From assembly GCA_964602445.1 (NCBI GenBank), contig CAZRQV010000003.1, forward strand, positions 124,001 through 188,000: 64,000 bases of DNA. Reading direction: 5' to 3'. The position numbers and the translations under genes were made by a program. Position 1 is the stretch's first letter, and every line of letters starts with the position of its first letter. The notes beneath the pieces are model-generated. The model saw nothing but the letters and a program-made list of their open reading frames with translations. It was not told where the DNA came from and did not search any database. This document shows positions 15,457-22,616 of this stretch, one piece after another. Origin of the DNA: HGM12587 sp964602445. GTDB taxonomy: Bacteria > Bacillota > Clostridia > Lachnospirales > Lachnospiraceae.

Positions 15457-16598
15457 AACAGACAGCGAGAATAATTTCAACTTATTCGGCAGATACCTTC
15501 GGAGTCTGTTCTGCCCTCTTTGAACTTGGCGGAATGGTCATCATGCACGATGCTTCCGGATGTAATTCCACTTATTCCACTCATGATGAACCACGCTGGT
15601 ACGATATGGACAGTATGGTTTATATTTCAGGACTTTCAGAAATGGAAGCAATCATGGGGGATGATGAAAAGCTGCTGGAAGACATTGAAAAGGCAGCAGA
15701 AACACTAAAACCGAAATTTATTGCCATTGCGGGAACGCCGATTCCGGCAATGACAGGATTTGATATGGCAGCGGCAGCAGAACTGACGGAGCAGCGGACA
15801 GGGATTCCGGCATTTGGATTTCCTACCACCGGAATGAATACGTACGTTTTGGGTGCTTCCATGGTGCTGGAAGGAATTGCAAAACGGCTGGTAAAGGAAC
15901 CGGCAGAAAAGACAGAACATTTGTCAGTTAATCTCTTAGGAGTGACGCCTCTTGATTTTTCTGTCAACGGAGCAGAAAAATCCATGCGGGAATTTTTGGA
16001 GAATGCCGGATTTGAAGTGATCTCCTGTTGGGCGATGGGAAGCTCTTTAGAAGAACTGGCAGAAGCAGGACGGGCAAGGGTCAATCTGGTCGTATCTTCT
16101 GCAGGACTGGGTGCAGCGAAAGTTTTAAAAAAGAGGTTTGGAACCCCGTTTGTGATCGGAACGCCCATTGGCAGATGTTATCAGAAGACGATTAAACAGA
16201 GACTGCAGGAAGCTGCGATGCAGGGACAGACGGGAACAGAAGAGTTTTGTATCGGGCAAAGTGAGATTGCAGTTATTGGCGAAGCAGTCACTTCCTTATC
16301 TTTGGCACAGGCAATAGAACGAACCTACGGACTGGGAGTGAAAGTATTGTGTGCAACCGAGTATGAACGCTCCGGTCTGCGAAAAAAAGATGTGCTGACT
16401 CCTTATGAAGAAGATGTGATTGAGTCACTTGCAGGGATCAAAACGATCATTGCAGATCCCCTGTATCGTCCGATCTGTCAAAAAGAAGCACAGTGGATTC
16501 CGCTTCCGACAGAAAATTTTTCGGGAAGGATCTACAGAAAAGAGATTCCAAATCTGATTCAGGGATTTGAACAATATTTTGGGAGGTATTTCAAATGA
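15453..16598 (+). CDS. NifD/NifK-like (Oxidored_nitro) subunit, second of pair
   Basis: A 381-residue partner of the preceding subunit. With the start at 15453, C19 (FGVCSALFELGG) and C37 (HDASGCNSTYS) match the first two ligand positions of the family. The third position, normally a Cys before a buried loop, reads AGTPIPAMTG and has no Cys. The C-terminal half carries the LLGVTPLDFS and NLVVSSAGLGAAKVL strands of the second and third domains. The start at 15453 is preferred over 15447 because it gives an ATGA overlap and a seven-base distance from GAGG. Being short and ligand-poor, this subunit is unlikely to hold a FeMo-co-like cofactor by known residues. Confidence 0.85.
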   Translation: MKQTARIISTYSADTFGVCSALFELGGMVIMHDASGCNSTYSTHDEPRWYDMDSMVYISGLSEMEAIMGDDEKLLEDIEKAAETLKPKFIAIAGTPIPAMTGFDMAAAAELTEQRTGIPAFGFPTTGMNTYVLGASMVLEGIAKRLVKEPAEKTEHLSVNLLGVTPLDFSVNGAEKSMREFLENAGFEVISCWAMGSSLEELAEAGRARVNLVVSSAGLGAAKVLKKRFGTPFVIGTPIGRCYQKTIKQRLQEAAMQGQTGTEEFCIGQSEIAVIGEAVTSLSLAQAIERTYGLGVKVLCATEYERSGLRKKDVLTPYEEDVIESLAGIKTIIADPLYRPICQKEAQWIPLPTENFSGRIYRKEIPNLIQGFEQYFGRYFK

Positions 16599-17764
16599 AA
16601 AAAATGAGAACATTACTTTGTATGCTGCTTACAGGTGCAATGGTATTATCGGCCACAGGCTGCGGAAACGCAGAAAAGAAAGATCCTGTACAGGAACAGG
16701 ATGTGACCGCAGAAGTGCCGGAAAGCGGGGAGCAGATCGGAGAGGAAACCCATGTAATCGTGGATCATCTTGGAATCGAAGTGGAAATTCCATACGAAGT
16801 GGACCGGATTGCCGTAGGAAATATTTTACCGCTTCCAAGTGTGCTGACTGTGTTCTTTGATTCGGCAGATAAGATCGTGGGAATGTCTCCAAACAGTATG
16901 AGTGCCGCAGAGAACGGACTGCTGGGAGAACTGTATCCGGAAATTCTGGATACAGAGACCGGCTATATGAACGGCTCAGACATCAATCTGGAAGAACTGA
17001 TGAATCTGGAACCGGATGTGGTATTTTACAGTGCATCCCAGCCGGATCAGGGAGAACAGCTTCGGGATGCAGGATTTGCAGCAGTGGCACTTTCTGTCAA
17101 CGAATGGGAATACAATGCCATTGAAACTTTAAATCAATGGATCGCATTGCTCAGTGAAATCTTCCCGGAAAATGATAAAACAGAGATTGTAGAGCAGTAT
17201 TCCGATGAAATCTATAAAATGGTACAGGAACGGGTTGCCAAAATTCCGGAAGAAGAGAGAGAACGTGTCTTTTTCCTGTTTAAATATTCCGATACGGAAA
17301 TGGCTACTTCCGGCAAAAATTTCTTTGGCCAGTTCTGGGCGGATGCCATCGGAGCCATCAATGCAGCTGAAGAGATCGAAACAGACAATCAGGCAGCAGT
17401 CAATATGGAACAGGTATATGTGTGGAATCCGACCACGATTTTTATTACGAATTTCACCGCGGCACAGCCGGAAGATCTGTATGAGAATGCCATTGGAAAT
17501 TATGACTGGAGTGCCGTTTCTGCAGTGCAGAATGAAAAAGTGTATAAAATGCCTTTAGGTATGTATCGCAGTTACACACCGGGAGCAGATACACCGGTTA
17601 CCTTGCTTTGGTTTGCAAAAACAACCTATCCGGAACTTTTTGAAGATATCGATATTATTCAGGAAACGAAGAATTATTATGCAGAAGTATTTGGTGTGAC
17701 ATTAACAGATGCACAGGCAGCATCTATTTTTGCACCGGATGCAGAAGCAGGCGCAGGATTTTAG
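16595..17764 (+). CDS. Iron-chelate ABC transporter substrate-binding lipoprotein
   Basis: A 389-residue lipoprotein. The signal peptide ends in the lipobox LSATGC, giving a lipidated C23, and an acidic linker follows. The mature part is a class III periplasmic-binding fold: DRIAVGNILPLPSVLTVFF opens lobe one, then NLEELMNLEPDVVFYSAS; lobe two ends near TTYPELFEDIDI. This family binds iron-siderophores, haem and cobalamin. It overlaps the nifK-like gene by four bases and completes the ABC importer encoded 5 kb upstream in the same operon. Ligand-contact residues such as paired Arg or His cannot be assigned by eye. Confidence 0.9.
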   Translation: MKKMRTLLCMLLTGAMVLSATGCGNAEKKDPVQEQDVTAEVPESGEQIGEETHVIVDHLGIEVEIPYEVDRIAVGNILPLPSVLTVFFDSADKIVGMSPNSMSAAENGLLGELYPEILDTETGYMNGSDINLEELMNLEPDVVFYSASQPDQGEQLRDAGFAAVALSVNEWEYNAIETLNQWIALLSEIFPENDKTEIVEQYSDEIYKMVQERVAKIPEEERERVFFLFKYSDTEMATSGKNFFGQFWADAIGAINAAEEIETDNQAAVNMEQVYVWNPTTIFITNFTAAQPEDLYENAIGNYDWSAVSAVQNEKVYKMPLGMYRSYTPGADTPVTLLWFAKTTYPELFEDIDIIQETKNYYAEVFGVTLTDAQAASIFAPDAEAGAGF

Positions 17765-17773
17765 GAGGCAGTT

Positions 17774-18964
17774 ATGAATCAGACACCATCCGGAGAACGA
17801 ATTCATATCGGATTTTTCGGCCGCAGAAATGCAGGAAAATCAAGTATTGTCAATGCTGTGACCGGACAGGAACTGGCGGTAGTTTCCGAGGTTAAGGGAA
17901 CTACCACAGATCCGGTATTTAAGACCATGGAACTGCTTCCCTTAGGGCCGGTCATGATCATCGATACGCCTGGATTAGATGATGAAGGACAGCTGGGGGA
18001 GCTTCGGGTCAGAAAGACAAAACAGGTATTAAATAAGACAGATCTGGCAGTCGTTGTTATCGATGCAGTGCAGGGACAGAGCTCGTGGGAAACAGATCTG
18101 CTCCGTCTTTTAGAAGAAAAACAGATTCCGTATCTTCTGGTTTATAACAAATCGGATCTTTTAGAGAAAATTCCGGCGGCCAAAGCTCATGAGATTTATG
18201 TCAGTGCATTAAAAAAAGAAGGCATCGAGGAGCTGAAAGAACAGATTGCCAAGCTGCAGAAAAAAGAAACGGAACATCCGCTGATCAAAGATCATTTAAA
18301 GAAGGGGGATCTGGTAGTGCTGGTAGTGCCGATTGACAGTGCAGCACCCAAAGGCAGACTGATCCTTCCCCAACAGCAGACCATTCGGGAAATTCTGGAT
18401 GCAGGTGCCATCGCAGCAGTTACCAAGGAAGACCAGTTGAAAGAAACGCTGGATAACTTAGGAAAAACACCGGCGATGGTCATTACTGACAGTCAGGTAT
18501 TTGGGAATGTGGCAAAAATCGTGCCGGAACAGATGCTGCTGACTTCTTTTTCGATTTTAATGGCGAGACATAAGGGATTGTTGGAAAGTGCGGCACCGGG
18601 AGCGGCAGCCATAGAAAAACTGAAAGATCAGGATCGGGTGCTGATCGCAGAAGGCTGTACCCATCATCGTCAGTGCGGCGATATCGGTACAGAAAAGATT
18701 CCCCGCTGGATCCGTGAATTTACAGGAAAAGAACTGCTGTTTGAGACCTGCAGCGGAACCGAATTTCCGGAAGACTTAAGTCCCTATGCCATGGTGGTTC
18801 ACTGCGGCGGCTGTATGCTGAACCCGCGGGAAATGAACTATCGGGTGAAATGTGCCGAAGATCAGAATGTTCCTATTACGAATTACGGAACCCTGATCGC
18901 ATATGTCCATGGAATCCTGAAACGAAGTCTGGAAGTCTTTCCGGAAATCCTGAAAACCGTATAA
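17774..18964 (+). CDS. hydF: HydF, GTPase and scaffold of [FeFe]-hydrogenase maturation
   Basis: A 396-residue three-domain HydF. The N-terminal GTPase has its P-loop GRRNAGKSS at 16-24, the DTPGLDDEG switch and NKSD. The middle dimerisation domain spans roughly 180-275. The C-terminal cluster domain has the diagnostic CTHH at C295 and HCGGC at C344 and C347, which ligate the [4Fe-4S] cluster in known HydF. HydF carries the [2Fe] precursor made by HydE and HydG to apo-HydA. All key residues are intact, so a functional scaffold is expected. It is the last gene of the operon, nine bases after the lipoprotein with an AGGAGG site. Confidence 0.95.
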   Translation: MNQTPSGERIHIGFFGRRNAGKSSIVNAVTGQELAVVSEVKGTTTDPVFKTMELLPLGPVMIIDTPGLDDEGQLGELRVRKTKQVLNKTDLAVVVIDAVQGQSSWETDLLRLLEEKQIPYLLVYNKSDLLEKIPAAKAHEIYVSALKKEGIEELKEQIAKLQKKETEHPLIKDHLKKGDLVVLVVPIDSAAPKGRLILPQQQTIREILDAGAIAAVTKEDQLKETLDNLGKTPAMVITDSQVFGNVAKIVPEQMLLTSFSILMARHKGLLESAAPGAAAIEKLKDQDRVLIAEGCTHHRQCGDIGTEKIPRWIREFTGKELLFETCSGTEFPEDLSPYAMVVHCGGCMLNPREMNYRVKCAEDQNVPITNYGTLIAYVHGILKRSLEVFPEILKTV

Positions 18965-18972
18965 AAATATAA

Positions 18973-19929
18973 TTAATACATAATCACGGCACGTACCGGA
19001 CAGACCGGACTGCAGTAGCCGCAGGTCAGGCATTTGTCAGGATCAACTTCTGCAAGACCATTTTCATTGTAGAAGATTGCTCCGGCAGGACAGGCGGCTT
19101 TGCAGGAACCGCAGCCTTCACAGTCTTCCTGATTGATATGAACTCTTTTCTTAGAAATATCAGGATTATAATCTTTGGTCATGGTTCCGTCCAGATAAGA
19201 GAGCAGATCGTCTACTTCGGAAATCTTTCCGAAACCGATCATAACCGAGTCAATCTCATCTTTGGAGAATACATAATCCAAAGCCTCTTGATAATGTCCG
19301 GTCAGTCCGCCGCCGCCGAAGGCTTTCATGGAAAAGATTCCTTTTCCGGCCTGATGGCAGGCATGGATAGAATCCATCATTTCTTCTTTGGTGGCAAAAG
19401 CATCCCCTTTTCGGATTCCAAGTCCGGCATAATTGATCAGCGGGAAAACGACATCTAATTCCGGAATCGATGCTGCCGCTTGGGTAACGTCCACGTGATG
19501 GGTAGAAAGTCCGATGGCACGAACCAGTCCCTGCGTTTTAGCATCGATCAGTGCCTGCCATGCTCCGGTACGAAGCTCCAGCTGTCCGGAACGCACTTCA
19601 TGCATAAGAAAAATATCGATCACATCACGATGCAGTGCTTCTCTTGCTTCTAAGATTGCATTCATCATGCCCTCATAATCTTCACAGAGAGATTTGGAGC
19701 AGATGATCACATCAGAAAATTCTCCGTTTTCCAAAGCTTTTTCGATATAAGGATAGGTACGGTAATATTGTGCCGTATCTAAAAAGTTGATGCCATGGTT
19801 CAGCGCATGACGAATGATCTTTGCACCTTCTTCCACCGGCAGAGCCAGCTGGCTTGGTCCCATGGGAAGTACACCGAATCCGGCAACGCTGACTTCCAGT
19901 CCTGTATTTCCTAAAAAATTCTTTTTCAT
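18973..19929 (-). CDS. Aldo/keto reductase with C-terminal 2[4Fe-4S] ferredoxin domain
   Basis: A 318-residue protein. Residues 1-255 form an aldo/keto reductase barrel (LDTAQYYRTY carries the catalytic Asp/Tyr pair; GLSTHHVDVTQAA and FSMKAFGGGGLTG follow). Residues 265-318 form a bacterial ferredoxin with two CxxCxxCxxxCP motifs (CEGCGSCKAACP and CLTCGYCSPVCP). The family (COG1453) is annotated as predicted oxidoreductase; its substrates are mostly unknown. The fused ferredoxin suggests a link between NAD(P)H and low-potential electron transfer. It converges on hydF with eight bases between the stop codons and no visible terminator. GGAGG lies eight bases before its ATG. Confidence 0.9.
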   Translation of the reverse strand: MKKNFLGNTGLEVSVAGFGVLPMGPSQLALPVEEGAKIIRHALNHGINFLDTAQYYRTYPYIEKALENGEFSDVIICSKSLCEDYEGMMNAILEAREALHRDVIDIFLMHEVRSGQLELRTGAWQALIDAKTQGLVRAIGLSTHHVDVTQAAASIPELDVVFPLINYAGLGIRKGDAFATKEEMMDSIHACHQAGKGIFSMKAFGGGGLTGHYQEALDYVFSKDEIDSVMIGFGKISEVDDLLSYLDGTMTKDYNPDISKKRVHINQEDCEGCGSCKAACPAGAIFYNENGLAEVDPDKCLTCGYCSPVCPVRAVIMY

Positions 19930-19981
19930 AAGGTTCCTCCTGAGTACAGATGCACTCTGTACGGTAATAAAATCTGATAAA

Positions 19982-20011
19982 ACCGTAGCACGACAGGAAA
20001 GGATTCGTCAA
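19982..20011 (-). promoter_or_regulatory. Candidate promoter of the aldo/keto reductase gene
   Basis: Reading the minus strand, TTGACG (20011-20006) is followed after 18 bases by TACGGT (19987-19982). A short inverted repeat, GTACAG/CTGTAC, lies between it and the ATG at about 19943-19961 and could be an operator. The -10 is weak. Confidence 0.35.
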
Positions 20012-20045
20012 GCCCCGGAAAACGCGGGAAAATCAAGAAAAGCCC

Positions 20046-20073
20046 TTGCATTTTCAAAAGTATATGTTATAAT
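20046..20073 (+). promoter_or_regulatory. Extended -10 promoter of the rimP-nusA-infB operon
   Basis: TTGCAT (20046-20051), a 16-base spacer and TGTTATAAT (extended -10, TATAAT at 20068-20073). It lies about 225 bases upstream of rimP and gives the operon a long structured leader. Confidence 0.8.
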
Positions 20074-20100
20074 ATCTGCGTAACATAGTAGATGCGGCAA

Positions 20101-20161
20101 AGAGTGGACGTAAGTCCACTCTTTATTTTATGGCAGGGAAGTTTGATGAGATTTCTCATCA
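20101..20161 (+). other. rimP-nusA leader with two perfect hairpins, the first terminator-like
   Basis: The first hairpin has a perfect 9-bp stem (20101-20109 with 20114-20122, loop GTAA) followed by TTATTTTA, so it can act as a weak terminator. The second is a perfect 7-bp stem (20144-20150 with 20155-20161, loop ATTT). Both are within the transcribed leader before rimP. nusA operons are autoregulated at early terminators in other bacteria, so attenuation by NusA is a reasonable inference. Confidence 0.5.
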
Positions 20162-20197
20162 TTAAAGAAGTTTTTCGGGTAGGAGTCTTTGTTCGGT

Positions 20198-20281
20198 ATG
20201 ACGGATAAAATACAATCTGATCACGAGAACAGCGAAAGAACTGCAAAGCATAAGCATCTGAGATTACATACAACTGAATAG
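20198..20281 (+). CDS. Possible 27-residue leader peptide upstream of rimP
   Basis: An ATG at 20198 opens a 27-codon frame rich in His, Lys and Glu that stops (TAG) 15 bases before the rimP start. AGGAG lies 12 bases upstream, longer than ideal. It fills the second half of the leader. It may be fortuitous; there is no family match that I recognise. Confidence 0.2.
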   Translation: MTDKIQSDHENSERTAKHKHLRLHTTE

Positions 20282-20296
20282 AGAGGAGAGATTTCG

Positions 20297-20764
20297 ATGT
20301 CAAAAAGAGAAATCTATGAAGCAAAGACAGAAGAACTGATTCTGCCTTTGGTGGAAGCAAATCACTTTGAACTGGTAGACGTAGAATACGTCAAAGAAGC
20401 CGGAACATGGTATCTGCGCATTTATATTGATAAGGAAGGCGGCATTAATATCAATGACTGCGAGCTTATCAGCAGAGCATTTTCAGAAATTCTGGATAAA
20501 GATGATTATATTGAAGATGCTTATATTCTGGAGGTAAGTTCTCCGGGACTTGGAAGACCGTTGAAAAAAGACAAAGATTTTCAGCGAAATTTAGGAGAAG
20601 AAGTAGAAGTACGTACTTATAAGCCGATCAACAAACAGAAAGAATTTGTAGGTCTTTTGGATGCATGGGATAAGGAAACCGTTACCTTACAGATGGAGGA
20701 CGGCGAATTATTTACGATTGCACGGGCAGACATTGCACTGATCAGACAATATATAGAATTTTAA
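20297..20764 (+). CDS. rimP: Ribosome maturation factor RimP
   Basis: A 155-residue RimP (YlxS). The N-terminal domain carries VDVEYVKEAGTWYLRIYID and CELISRAFSEILD, and the C-terminal SH3-like domain starts after VSSPGLGRPLKKDKDF. It binds ribosomal protein S12 and uS5 partners during 30S assembly. It is first in the conserved operon upstream of nusA, with a GAGAGGAGAG ribosome binding site. Confidence 0.97.
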   Translation: MSKREIYEAKTEELILPLVEANHFELVDVEYVKEAGTWYLRIYIDKEGGININDCELISRAFSEILDKDDYIEDAYILEVSSPGLGRPLKKDKDFQRNLGEEVEVRTYKPINKQKEFVGLLDAWDKETVTLQMEDGELFTIARADIALIRQYIEF

Positions 20765-20872
20765 TCACGATCTCGTCAACAGAGGCTTTTATGGCAGTGC
20801 TGTAAAATGCCGAAAGACGAATCAGCAGCGATATATTTATAGAAAAACGATATTTTTGGAGGAAAAAGGAAA

Positions 20873-22006
20873 ATGAATAACGAATTATTAGAAGCACTCA
20901 ACGTGTTGGAAAAAGAAAAAGATATCAGTAAAGAAACGATGTTAGAAGCAATCGAAAATTCTTTATTAACAGCATGCAAAAATCATTTCGGAAAATCAGA
21001 TAACATTAAAGTGGTTATGAACCATGAAACATGTGATTATAAAGTATATGCAGAAAAAACAGTTGTAGAAGAAGTAGAAGATGACGTTATGGAGATCAGC
21101 CTTGCAAAAGCAAAAATGATCGACAGCAAATATGAACTGGGTGATATCGTACAGATCGAAGTACAGTCAAAAGAATTCGGACGTATCGCTACCATGAATG
21201 CAAAAAACGTAATCTTACAGAAGATTCGTGAAGAAGAAAGAAAAGTTCTGTTCAGCCAGTATTACGGAAAAGAAAAAGATATCGTAACAGGTGTGGTTCA
21301 GAGATATATCGGCAAAAATGTCAGCGTAAACTTAGGTAAAGTAGATGCCATCTTAAATGAAAATGAAATGGTAAAAGGCGAAGTATTTATGCCGACCGAA
21401 CGTATCCGTGTTTACATTCTGGAAGTACGTGACACAACAAAAGGACCTCGTATCCTGGTATCCAGAACCCATCCGGAACTGGTAAAGAGACTGTTCGAAT
21501 CAGAAGTAACAGAAGTAAAAGAAGGAATCGTTGAAATTAAGAGCATTGCCCGTGAAGCAGGTTCCAGAACAAAGATCGCAGTTTGGTCAAATGATCCTGA
21601 CGTAGATCCGGTAGGAGCATGTGTCGGTTTAAACGGTGCAAGAGTCAATGCTATCGTAGAAGAGCTTCGCGGTGAAAAGATTGATATCATTAACTGGGAT
21701 GAAAACCCGGCAATCCTGATCGAGCATGCATTAAGCCCTGCAAAAGTAGTAGCAGTACTTGCTGATCCGGATGAAAAGACTGCGAAAGTAGTAGTACCTG
21801 ATTATCAGTTATCCTTAGCAATCGGTAAAGAAGGACAGAATGCCCGTCTTGCTGCAAGACTGACAGGATTTAAGATTGATATCAAGTCTGAAACACAGGC
21901 AAAAGAAATCGAAGGCTTCATGGATTACGAAGTATATGATGAAGACGAAGATGGATACGAAGAAGAATATACAGAAGAATATACAGAGGCACCTCAGGAA
22001 GATTAA
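20873..22006 (+). CDS. nusA: Transcription termination/antitermination protein NusA
   Basis: A 377-residue NusA. Residues 1-125 form the RNA-polymerase-binding N-terminal domain, 130-200 the S1 domain (GKEKDIVTGVVQRYIGKNVS), and 200-345 two KH domains (ACVGLNGARVNAIVEEL and LAIGKEGQNARLAARL). An acidic tail with repeated EEYTE follows. As in other Firmicutes it lacks the C-terminal acidic repeats of the E. coli protein. It modulates pausing, termination and antitermination. GGAGG sits nine to ten bases before the ATG. Confidence 0.98.
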   Translation: MNNELLEALNVLEKEKDISKETMLEAIENSLLTACKNHFGKSDNIKVVMNHETCDYKVYAEKTVVEEVEDDVMEISLAKAKMIDSKYELGDIVQIEVQSKEFGRIATMNAKNVILQKIREEERKVLFSQYYGKEKDIVTGVVQRYIGKNVSVNLGKVDAILNENEMVKGEVFMPTERIRVYILEVRDTTKGPRILVSRTHPELVKRLFESEVTEVKEGIVEIKSIAREAGSRTKIAVWSNDPDVDPVGACVGLNGARVNAIVEELRGEKIDIINWDENPAILIEHALSPAKVVAVLADPDEKTAKVVVPDYQLSLAIGKEGQNARLAARLTGFKIDIKSETQAKEIEGFMDYEVYDEDEDGYEEEYTEEYTEAPQED

Positions 22007-22024
22007 TTTTTAGGAAGTGGTAGA

Positions 22025-22297
22025 TTGAGTACAGCAAAAAAAATCCCGATGCGTAAATGCACCGGTTGTAACGAAATGAAAGAAAAGAAAGCAATGATGC
22101 GTGTTCTGAAATGTGAGGAAGGCATCGTGCTGGATACAACAGGAAAGAAAAACGGCAGGGGAGCTTACCTTTGCAAGTCCGCAGAATGTTTAAAACTTGC
22201 GATCAAAAACAAAGGGCTGGAGCGTTCTCTGAAAGTTCAGATCCCAAAAGAAGTATACGAAACATTGGAAAAGGAGTTTGGCGGAATCAATGGATAG
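22025..22297 (+). CDS. ylxR: YlxR/RnpM RNA-binding protein
   Basis: A 90-residue YlxR (DUF448) protein with MRKCTGCNEMKEKK near the N-terminus and GRGAYLCKSAECLKLAIKNKGLERSL, split as GRGAYLC and KNKGLERSL, in the core. In Bacillus and Clostridia it modulates RNase P and is renamed RnpM. The start is TTG at 22025 preceded by AGGAAGTGG. It lies between nusA and ylxQ as usual. Confidence 0.93.
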   Translation: MSTAKKIPMRKCTGCNEMKEKKAMMRVLKCEEGIVLDTTGKKNGRGAYLCKSAECLKLAIKNKGLERSLKVQIPKEVYETLEKEFGGING

Positions 22298-22616
22298 AAT
22301 CTTGGCAATGGTCGGTATGGCGATGAAGGCCGGAAAAGTAGTCAGTGGAGAATTTTCTACTGAAAAAGCAGTAAAAAGCGGAAAAGCGTTTCTGGTGATC
22401 GTATCAGAAGCAGCTTCGGAAAATACGAAAAAAATGTTTCGCAATATGTGCACCTATTACGAAGTTCCAATGTATACTTACGGAACCAAAGAAGATCTGG
22501 GACATTCCATGGGAAAAGAATTTCGTGCATCATTGGCGATCACAGAGGAAGGATTTGCGAAATCTATCGAAAAGAGATTAAAAGAGGCAGAGAGAATAGC
22601 GGAGGTAGCAGAATAA
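22290..22616 (+). CDS. ylxQ: YlxQ-type ribosomal L7Ae-family RNA-binding protein
   Basis: A 108-residue L7Ae/L30e-fold protein (RILAMVGMAMKAGKVVSGEF, then KAFLVIVSEAASENTKKMF). Members bind kink-turn RNA. The ATG at 22290 overlaps the end of ylxR by eight bases; a TTG at 22278 is in frame but only one base from AAGGAG. The stop is immediately followed by the infB start. Confidence 0.92.
   Translation: MDRILAMVGMAMKAGKVVSGEFSTEKAVKSGKAFLVIVSEAASENTKKMFRNMCTYYEVPMYTYGTKEDLGHSMGKEFRASLAITEEGFAKSIEKRLKEAERIAEVAE

Noticed and set aside
13370..16598. Nitrogen fixation (true nifHDK)
   Set aside because: The D/K-like proteins are too short, a conserved Cys position is missing, and nifB, nifE, nifN and molybdenum genes are absent. 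A nitrogenase-like reductase is the safer call.
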